Shown here in pieces: positions 43,414-48,909 of a stretch of DNA of 48,909 bases. Each line of letters opens with the position of its first letter. Position 1 is the first letter of the stretch. The notes beneath the pieces were generated by a model that was given only the letters and a program-made list of their open reading frames with translations, did not search any database and was not told the origin of the DNA. Source of the stretch: Flavobacterium sp. HTF (GTDB taxonomy: Bacteria; Bacteroidota; Bacteroidia; Flavobacteriales; Flavobacteriaceae); the NCBI RefSeq assembly GCF_003105115.1, contig NZ_QETH01000032.1, forward strand, positions 1-48,909, written 5' to 3'. The position numbers and the translations under genes are program-made.

Positions 43414-44490
43414 ATGAAAATACTTGTAATTCAGCAAAAAATGATTGGTGACGTTTTAGTCAGCAGTATCATATGCAATAATCTGCGCATTGCCTATCCG
43501 GACGCTCAGATTGATTATTTGGTTTATGCCTCGACAACACCTGTTTTAGAAGGAAACCCAAGTATTGATAATATTATTTTGTTTGAAGAAAAACACCGAA
43601 AGAGTAAAAAAGAATTACTCAAACTTGGTTTTCAGATCCGAAATGAAAAATATGATTTATTAATTGACGCTTATTCTAAGTTAGAAAGCTGGATTTTGGT
43701 TTTGTTAAGCAATGCCAAACGAAAAATATCTTATAAAAAACCAGGAAGAAATTTTCTTTACACAGACAACGTGCCTTTTGAGCCGTTTCCGAAAACAAAT
43801 TTAGGTTTAGCAATAGAAAGACGCCTTTCCTTGTTAGAGCCTTTAAATTTACCTGTAAAAACAGATCCTATACCAAGATTATTTGTTTCTGATAAAGAAA
43901 ACAAAGAGGCAATTGCGCTTTTTGAAAAGCATAAAGTTCAGAAGAACAGAAAAACGGTTATGATCAGCCTTTTAGGAAGTGAAAAAATCAAAACTTACCC
44001 TCTAGATTTTATGGCTAAAGTTGTTGATTATATTGCAGATCATGAAGATGTTAATATCCTTTTTAATTATTTCCCAAAACAGCTTCAGGAGGCAAAAATT
44101 GTTTTTGACGCATGTAAACCATCTACCCGCGAAAAAATTTATTTTGATCTATTAGGTGATGATTTACGATCGTTTATTGCTATCATGAACCAATGTAATC
44201 TTATCATAGGAAACGACGGCGGGGCTATTAATATGGCCAAGGCATTAGAAAAACCTTCATTTATTATCTTTTCTCCCTGGATTGAAAAGAAAATCTGGGC
44301 TACTTTTGAAGACGGAGTCCATCATCTTTCAGTGCATTTACAGGATTATCGCACCGATTTATTTGAGGATAAAACTGAAAAAATGCTTAAAAAAGAATCT
44401 TTATCTTTATATCAGGAATTCAGACCTGAATTTTTTAAGGATAAAATCGAATTATTTTTAAATCAAAATCTCACCTCCGCCACAAAATGA
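43414..44490 (+). CDS. Glycosyltransferase family 9 (heptosyltransferase-like)
   Basis: Protein of 358 aa with the GT-B fold of ADP-heptose:LPS heptosyltransferases. The N-terminus MKILVIQQKMIGDVLVSSIICNNLR and the C-terminal donor-site region CNLIIGNDGGAINMAKALEKPSFIIFSPW identify family 9. Internal ATG 43414 gives the correct family N-terminus; a longer reading adds an unrelated 17 aa. It likely adds a heptose or related sugar to the LPS core at the inner membrane. The stop overlaps the next gene's start (ATGA), so GT2 is translationally coupled. Confidence 0.92.
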   Translation: MKILVIQQKMIGDVLVSSIICNNLRIAYPDAQIDYLVYASTTPVLEGNPSIDNIILFEEKHRKSKKELLKLGFQIRNEKYDLLIDAYSKLESWILVLLSNAKRKISYKKPGRNFLYTDNVPFEPFPKTNLGLAIERRLSLLEPLNLPVKTDPIPRLFVSDKENKEAIALFEKHKVQKNRKTVMISLLGSEKIKTYPLDFMAKVVDYIADHEDVNILFNYFPKQLQEAKIVFDACKPSTREKIYFDLLGDDLRSFIAIMNQCNLIIGNDGGAINMAKALEKPSFIIFSPWIEKKIWATFEDGVHHLSVHLQDYRTDLFEDKTEKMLKKESLSLYQEFRPEFFKDKIELFLNQNLTSATK

Positions 44491-45272
44491 TTTTGACAGA
44501 AAAAATGCTCTTATCAGCATTACTCATAACCTATAACGAGGAATCGAATATAACAGATGTGCTCAATAATCTGGCTTTCGCCGATGAAATAATCATAGTA
44601 GATTCTTTTAGTACTGACAGGACATTAGAATTAGCCAGTGAGTTTAAAAATATTAAAATTACGCAGCGTGTTTTTGATAATTTTGCTTCACAGCGCAATT
44701 TTGCACTTAGTTTAGCTACACATCCGTGGATTCTTTTTGTCGATGCTGACGAAAGGTTAACACCCGAATTACAAAATGAAATTAGTATTGTAATCAATCA
44801 GGAAAAAAGTGCATCAGCTTATTTTGTTCATCGTGATTTCATGTTCGAAAACAAGAAATTAAAATATAGCGGCTGGCAAACTGATAAAATAATTCGTCTT
44901 TTCAAAAAAGAAAAAGCAAGTTATAATCCTGAAAAAATTGTTCACGAAAAATTAATTGTTGAAGGAAAAACCAAAAAACTAAAAAACAAACTTATCCATC
45001 ATTCTTATTCTAACTATAACGATTATAAGCAGAAAATGATTTTTTATTGCCATTTAAAGGCGCAGGAATAATTCGTAAAAAAAACAAAGCCAAATTTCTT
45101 TCACTTTTATATCCGGCCGGCTTATAAATTCTTAAACCAATATATAGTCCGTTTTGGATTGTTGGATGGCAAAAAAGGAATTATAATTTGTTATCTCAAT
45201 GCACTGAGTGTTGCGGTACGCTTTAAGGAGCTTAAAAAAATCTGGGAAAAGCCTACGACTTCCAGAATTTAA
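44487..45272 (+). pseudogene. GT2 family glycosyltransferase interrupted by an in-frame TAA
   Basis: The reading from ATG 44487 encodes a WaaE/LpcC-like family 2 glycosyltransferase: LLSALLITYNEESNITDVLN, the nucleotide-sugar DSFSTDRT region, ASQRNFALSL, the metal motif FVDADERL, then GWQTDKIIRLF and KIVHEKL. A TAA at 45069-45071 ends it after 194 aa. The same frame then stays open for 66 codons to TAA 45270-45272, with family-like residues (NFFHFYIRPAYKFLNQYIVR, LDGKKGIIICYLNALSVAVR). A single TTA to TAA change would explain it. It may be a recent null allele, a sequencing error or a functional truncated form. The start overlaps the GT9 stop, and the tail overlaps the kinase gene by 20 bases. 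Confidence 0.82.
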
Positions 45273-46020
45273 GTTTCTTTTTAAGTCTCTTCTTTTTTGC
45301 GAATTCTTCCTGAAAATGAGTCGTGGCTGCCCACATTTGTTCAAAAATTTCAGTTTCTGTTTTATCCTTATAAAATTTTGAATATTCATTGCTCATCACA
45401 GCAATCATTTCTTTTTTAGGAGTCAAACGTCTGAAATTATTCATGCGCTGTTCAAAGCTCATCTTTTCGTGAAAATTCATTCTGTTCAGGTCGACTAAGA
45501 AAAAATCATATGTATTGTCTGCAATTTTTTTGATCAGCGTATTCCCCGGAGAATGATCTAAAAATTCTACTCCTTTTTCATGCAATTCAAAAGTGAATTT
45601 TACAAACTGCCTTAGTATTGTATCATGATCTGGATAATCAGGGATTTCTACAAGTTCCCTGTATGTTAATTCAGTAACTAAATGTTCACTTACATAGTAA
45701 CTGTCTTTTAACCCAATAAGATTAAAATTCTCAAAAAAGGCTATCGGTGTCGGAGTACCAATTCCTTTTTCCAATAAAATCATCGCAAACTCAAAAGAGC
45801 GTTTTGCTTTTGATTTTCGAAAATATCTGTAAGCGATTTTATTAATAATGTTTGGAATTTTGAATGACTTGATATTGATCTTTTTATCATTAAAATCAAA
45901 AAGTTTAATTTTATTTCTGTCACCATTCCCAAAAAGAGTCCCTGATGTATTAAATGACTTAATATTTTCAAGTACCAACGAGGTACTATTTTCAAAAATT
46001 GGATTTATCTTAAAATTCAT
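45253..46020 (-). CDS. LPS core kinase-like protein (Kdo kinase/WaaP/InaA type)
   Basis: Protein of 255 aa with a small protein-kinase-like fold. The catalytic loop is EFLDHSPGNTLIKK, with Asp and Asn, and the metal-binding Asp is in DFFLVDLNRMNF. The segment ISFKIPNIINK and KAKRSFEFAMILLEKGIGTPTPIA make up the N-lobe. Members phosphorylate LPS inner-core sugars (Kdo or heptose) on the cytoplasmic side. The place between glycosyltransferase genes supports this. A -7 box lies at 46043-46050. It is convergent with the interrupted GT2; the two coding ends overlap. Confidence 0.85.
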   Translation of the reverse strand: MNFKINPIFENSTSLVLENIKSFNTSGTLFGNGDRNKIKLFDFNDKKINIKSFKIPNIINKIAYRYFRKSKAKRSFEFAMILLEKGIGTPTPIAFFENFNLIGLKDSYYVSEHLVTELTYRELVEIPDYPDHDTILRQFVKFTFELHEKGVEFLDHSPGNTLIKKIADNTYDFFLVDLNRMNFHEKMSFEQRMNNFRRLTPKKEMIAVMSNEYSKFYKDKTETEIFEQMWAATTHFQEEFAKKKRLKKKLKFWKS

Positions 46021-46042
46021 TCAGTGGTTCTTTATACACGAA

Positions 46043-46050
46043 CAAAAATA
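46043..46050 (-). promoter_or_regulatory. -7 box of the LPS kinase gene
   Basis: The minus strand reads TATTTTTG, an exact TANNTTTG match 22 bases ahead of the start. Confidence 0.5.
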
Positions 46051-46105
46051 CACATAGAATTTTAGACATCAAATTATTATTGTATTTTTACTCAAATTTA
46101 ATTTC

Positions 46106-46900
46106 ATGTCACAACCAAATTGCACACTAGTAGCGTCTACTTATAATTGGCCGGAAGCATTAGAACTATTATTATTAAGTGTATCAAACCAATCTGTCTT
46201 ACCGAACGAAGTTATCATTGCAGATGATGGATCAGGAGAAGATACTAAAAATTTAATAGAAAATTTTAAAAAAACTTTTCCAGTTCCTTTAGTTCATATC
46301 TGGCAGGAAGATCTAAAAAACAGAAAGTCAAGAATCATGAACAAAGCCATCGCTGCTGCTAAATATGACTATATAGTTGAAATTGATGGTGATATCATAT
46401 TAAACAAAAATTTTATTGAAGACCATCTTGCCTATGCTCAAAAAGGGCATTATTTATTTGGGTCACGTGTAAATATCCAGGAAAAATTATTGCCTGAATT
46501 ATTTTCAAAAAAAAATATTGATTTCAATTTCTTTTCAAAAGGAATTAAGAAAAGGAGCAGAACAATACGAATCCCTTTTTTAATGAATTTTGCAAAAAGT
46601 GTCGACAAATGTTCCAAAAAACTTAGAGGCTGCAATATGTCTTTTTGGAAGGAAGACTTCATTAAGATTAATGGCTATAATGAAAGTATAGTTGGTTGGG
46701 GAATGGAGGATTCTGAAATGATACAACGATTACATAATATTGGAATTAAAGGCAAAAGACTAAAATATACCGGAATTGTTTATCATATTTATCATAAAGA
46801 GCAATCTAGAAATAATGTTCCTGTAAATAGCGAAATTGAAAATCAGACTATTAAAAACAAACTAACTTCTGTTGAAAAAGGAGTTGATCAATTTTTATAG
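46106..46900 (+). CDS. GT2 glycosyltransferase with galactosyltransferase-type C-terminus
   Basis: Protein of 264 aa, GT-A fold. The donor-binding part has TLVASTYNWPEALELLLLSV and PNEVIIADDGSGED; the metal motif is VEIDGDI. The C-terminal acceptor part has RGCNMSFWKEDFIKINGYNE and GWGMEDSEMIQRLHNIG, the Glyco_transf_7C-type signature of galactosyl- or chondroitin-type polymerases. It is soluble or loosely membrane bound. It probably adds a hexose to a surface glycan. It is read divergently from the kinase gene, with 85 bases between them. Confidence 0.9.
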   Translation: MSQPNCTLVASTYNWPEALELLLLSVSNQSVLPNEVIIADDGSGEDTKNLIENFKKTFPVPLVHIWQEDLKNRKSRIMNKAIAAAKYDYIVEIDGDIILNKNFIEDHLAYAQKGHYLFGSRVNIQEKLLPELFSKKNIDFNFFSKGIKKRSRTIRIPFLMNFAKSVDKCSKKLRGCNMSFWKEDFIKINGYNESIVGWGMEDSEMIQRLHNIGIKGKRLKYTGIVYHIYHKEQSRNNVPVNSEIENQTIKNKLTSVEKGVDQFL

Positions 46901-46919
46901 TCTTGTTTTATTAAAACCA

Positions 46920-46962
46920 CATTTTGATGCAATTTTTAAGTCAGAATTTGCATCAAAATGTA
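46920..46962. terminator. Hairpin between convergent glycosyltransferase genes
   Basis: A 14-bp perfect stem, ACATTTTGATGCAA/TTGCATCAAAATGT, has a 15-base loop. There is no clear T run, but its place between two stop codons suggests a bidirectional terminator. Confidence 0.6.
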
Positions 46963-46986
46963 TAAAAGTTTACCAAAGTCAAAACT

Positions 46987-48105
46987 TTAATCAAACTCCT
47001 CTGATTGTTGTTTTGAATACACTTCAAACACATTCCTGGCATTTTCCTTAGCTGTAAACTTTTCAAAAAATAAGTTATAAGATCTTTCGGCAAATTCTTT
47101 TCTTTTAGCCTCATCTTCAAGTATTTTCTTTAAATTTAATGCCAGATCTTTATAATCTGATACTTCTGACAAAAAGCCGTTATAATCATGAGTAATAGCT
47201 TCAGGAATTCCTCCTGCCTTAGTGCTCACTACGGGAATCTTTTTAAGAAATGCTTCATATATCGTCAAGGGCAGACCTTCTCTCTCAGAACTCATAACAT
47301 ATACATCAAACTGAGTTAAAAAATCTAATGCATGTGATTGAAAACCAGCCAGAGTAACATATTCTTTTAGATTGAATTGATTTATTAAATCCTGAATAAC
47401 AGGAGTACATTTAGTAGAAAATTCTCCAATTTGCACAAGATGTATATTTTTAAAACCAATATTATTAACTAAATAATCAATGGTTTTTATAAGTGTTGGC
47501 AAATCTTTTGCCTTCACATGATTTGCAATATTCCCTATGATCAGTCTCTCGTCAGGTATATTGAAAATCTCTTTTAAATTCTCAAATCGAACAACTGTAG
47601 TTCTGTCCAGGTTTATTCCATCATAAACTACCTCTAATTTTGTTTTGTTTTTTTGTAAAATTATTTCTGCAAAAGATTTTTTTACTGCTTCTGAAACACA
47701 AATAATTTTTCCAATATTTTTATAATTATATTTGAATTTACTTAAAATAGTACTGCTGGTACCCATCCCTTTTTTAGAGAATATGGCTTTGACTTCCAGA
47801 TTAAACAACAAATCTGATATTGTAAAAACTGTTAAAGAATCACTGGTATGTAAATGAATTAAATTTGGCTGATTTATTTTGACAATTTCTTTTAAATACC
47901 TGTAATTTGAAAAGATATTGAGTTTGTCTTTTGCTGCTTCTATGAAAGTGATATTTTTAGAAGCGCATTCTTTTTCGAGAAGTGAATTTTTTACTCCAAA
48001 AACTATGTTTTCTACTCCGAGCTTAGTTAATTCAGGTATTATATCAATTAATTGCTGTTCATTTCCCCCCCAACTTTTTGCTCCTGAAACATGTAGTATC
48101 TTCAT
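46987..48105 (-). CDS. Glycosyltransferase family 4
   Basis: Protein of 372 aa, GT-B fold. The N-half starts with KILHVSGAKSWGGNEQQLIDII (the glycine-rich acceptor side); the C-half has IIGNIANHVKAKDLPTLIKTI and the donor-site EREGLPLTIYEAFLKKIPVVSTKAGGIPE, with the E-x7-E motif that binds the sugar nucleotide. It is likely cytoplasmic at the membrane, extending an LPS or surface polysaccharide. A -7 box lies at 48125-48132. It is convergent with the GT2 gene. Confidence 0.92.
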   Translation of the reverse strand: MKILHVSGAKSWGGNEQQLIDIIPELTKLGVENIVFGVKNSLLEKECASKNITFIEAAKDKLNIFSNYRYLKEIVKINQPNLIHLHTSDSLTVFTISDLLFNLEVKAIFSKKGMGTSSTILSKFKYNYKNIGKIICVSEAVKKSFAEIILQKNKTKLEVVYDGINLDRTTVVRFENLKEIFNIPDERLIIGNIANHVKAKDLPTLIKTIDYLVNNIGFKNIHLVQIGEFSTKCTPVIQDLINQFNLKEYVTLAGFQSHALDFLTQFDVYVMSSEREGLPLTIYEAFLKKIPVVSTKAGGIPEAITHDYNGFLSEVSDYKDLALNLKKILEDEAKRKEFAERSYNLFFEKFTAKENARNVFEVYSKQQSEEFD

Positions 48106-48124
48106 TCTGTTTTTTGTTAATCTG

Positions 48125-48132
48125 CAAATTTA
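48125..48132 (-). promoter_or_regulatory. -7 box of the GT4 gene
   Basis: The minus strand reads TAAATTTG, an exact TANNTTTG match 19 bases ahead of the start. Confidence 0.5.
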
Positions 48133-48410
48133 ATCGTAAAAAACAATATCAACCTTAACAAAGAAATAATGAATGAATACCGGATAAACATAAATCATTC
48201 TTTATGGACTATAAATATTCAGCGAATTAAATTAAATATTTAATTCAATGAAGCTGCTTAAATTATAAAATAGTAGAATTTCACAACTAAACACAGTTTT
48301 TTCTTAGAGAAAGCTAAATGTGGATATTTGATTTGGAAATTTAGGATTGATTTGACTAATTTTTTTTTTGATAAATATAATGAAAACCTTTAACAACCAA
48401 AAAAAATACA
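48133..48410. other. AT-rich non-coding gap
   Basis: Between the GT4 promoter and the terminator of the last gene I see no coding pattern, RNA gene or repeat. The sequence is very AT-rich. Confidence 0.45.
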
Positions 48411-48448
48411 CAAAAAAACTGCAACCTTCGATTTGAAAATTGCAGTTT
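48411..48448 (-). terminator. Terminator of the edge gene
   Basis: On the minus strand AAACTGCAA pairs with TTGCAGTTT and is followed by a T run. It lies just after the stop of the partial gene. Confidence 0.82.
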
Positions 48449-48463
48449 CCTATTTTTTTTATC

Positions 48464-48909
48464 TTATTTAAATAAAAATTTGAACCATTGACCAAAATTC
48501 TTTTTCCAAATAAAAAAACTCGAAGGCACAATATGTGATTTATTTAAATTCTTTTCGATTTCAGTGAATGTTGAACCATTAACGAATGCGAGTTTCTTCC
48601 ATCTTTCAGGTTCCATATAAAAGAAGTTTCTCATACTTTTATAGTTGCTTTCATTAACCTTTTCCCATTTACTTAAAAATTCTTCTTTATTAATATCAGC
48701 ATCGTGACCCCAGTTACTGAATTTCATTTCCAGTTCTTCTTTTGTTCTGGAGAGGCATTCATGTATAACGGAACCTTTGTAGTAAATTATTCTTTTTCTG
48801 GTTTGCCTTCCAACTTTATAATTTGGAAAATTAGTAGCCAATACAATTTTTGAAGGCTTTTCAACATACAGTATCCCATCATCTAATCTTTTATAAAGAT
48901 TTATTAAAA
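48464..48909 (-). CDS. Glycosyltransferase-like protein, C-terminal part, cut by the window edge
   Basis: The last 148 codons are visible; the frame stays open through the right edge, so the true start lies outside. A TTG at 48841 is not the initiator because coding-like sequence continues (LYKRLDDGILYVEKPSKIVLA). Features such as KRIIYYKGSVIHECLS and KFSNWGHDADINKEEFLSKW recall the C-terminal acceptor half of GT2 enzymes of the WaaE type, where a conserved His-Glu and a later His occur. The nucleotide-sugar-binding half is not in view. Context (a glycan block) supports this, but the family call is tentative. Confidence 0.6.
   Translation of the reverse strand, partial: LINLYKRLDDGILYVEKPSKIVLATNFPNYKVGRQTRKRIIYYKGSVIHECLSRTKEELEMKFSNWGHDADINKEEFLSKWEKVNESNYKSMRNFFYMEPERWKKLAFVNGSTFTEIEKNLNKSHIVPSSFFIWKKNFGQWFKFLFK

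Noticed and set aside
44531..44797. Minus-strand 88-codon reading frame inside the GT2 gene
   Set aside because: It is a shadow of a well-conserved GT2 N-terminal domain on the opposite strand.
45132..45389. Minus-strand 85-codon reading frame at the GT2/kinase junction
   Set aside because: It overlaps the kinase gene in another frame and the antisense of the GT2 tail, with no recognisable features.
1..48909. Prophage, integrative element or dedicated defence island
   Set aside because: No integrase, transposase, portal, terminase, restriction or CRISPR-associated gene is visible, and gene content is mostly housekeeping with normal local composition.

Overview
This window looks like chromosomal DNA of a Flavobacterium-like member of the Bacteroidota (Flavobacteriia). 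The evidence is low G+C, promoters with the Bacteroidota -7 box TANNTTTG (more than fifteen matches just ahead of genes), a fused CcoN-CcoO cbb3 oxidase, a DUF5606 protein, a MazG/deformylase neighbourhood and simple-sequence repeats at gene ends that are common in flavobacterial genomes. No tRNA, rRNA, CRISPR array, phage or insertion sequence was recognised. Most of the window is housekeeping sequence.

Layout. 1-4225: a surface-type lipoprotein, a GNAT acetyltransferase, a HipA-like kinase overlapping a DUF3037 partner, and NAD(P)H-hydrate dehydratase. 4487-9026: gcvT, an S41 tail-specific protease, yebC and a tiny lipoprotein. 9086-15233: a secreted LamG-type protein, a CBS-like PLP enzyme, oligopeptidase B, YbaB and threonine aldolase. 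15384-17007: prfB, which needs a programmed +1 frameshift, then msrB. 17599-21974: a solitary lpxD, an MCC-type acyl-CoA carboxylase beta subunit, DoxX and two unrecognised small proteins. 22095-32972: a microaerobic respiration block made of hemN, a seven-gene cco operon (ccoS, ccoNO, ccoQ, ccoP, ccoG, fixH and a SafE-like gene), the copper ATPase ccoI and a Crp/Fnr regulator. 32967-41314: mazG, DUF5606, def, a FUSC membrane protein, mqo, ruvX, a free-standing Aer-type PAS protein and dapD. 41427-48909: a cell-surface glycan/LPS block with an LtaS-like sulfatase, GT9, an interrupted GT2, a Kdo/WaaP-type kinase, GT2, GT4 and a partial GT2-like gene that runs off the edge.

The most informative regulatory signal is a 14-bp palindrome, ATGAYAWTTRTCAT. 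It occurs once upstream of each of hemN, the cco operon and ccoI. In all three cases exactly 22 bp separate it from a TANNTTTG-like -7 box (one mismatch at ccoI). That is the geometry of a class II Crp/Fnr activator site. The Fnr-like gene next to ccoI encodes three of the four cysteines that hold the [4Fe-4S] cluster in E. coli FNR. Together this describes a local O2-responsive regulon that makes heme without O2 and builds a high-affinity oxidase with its copper supply.

Other points of note: an in-frame TAA inside a GT2 gene that otherwise stays open for 66 more codons; a 19-copy heptanucleotide array against the HipA-like operon promoter; a PAS protein that keeps the FAD-site signature of the aerotaxis receptor Aer but has no signalling domain; and two convergent gene junctions built as repeat, hairpin, complementary repeat. 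Functions are inferred from sequence motifs read by eye, and no database search was possible.
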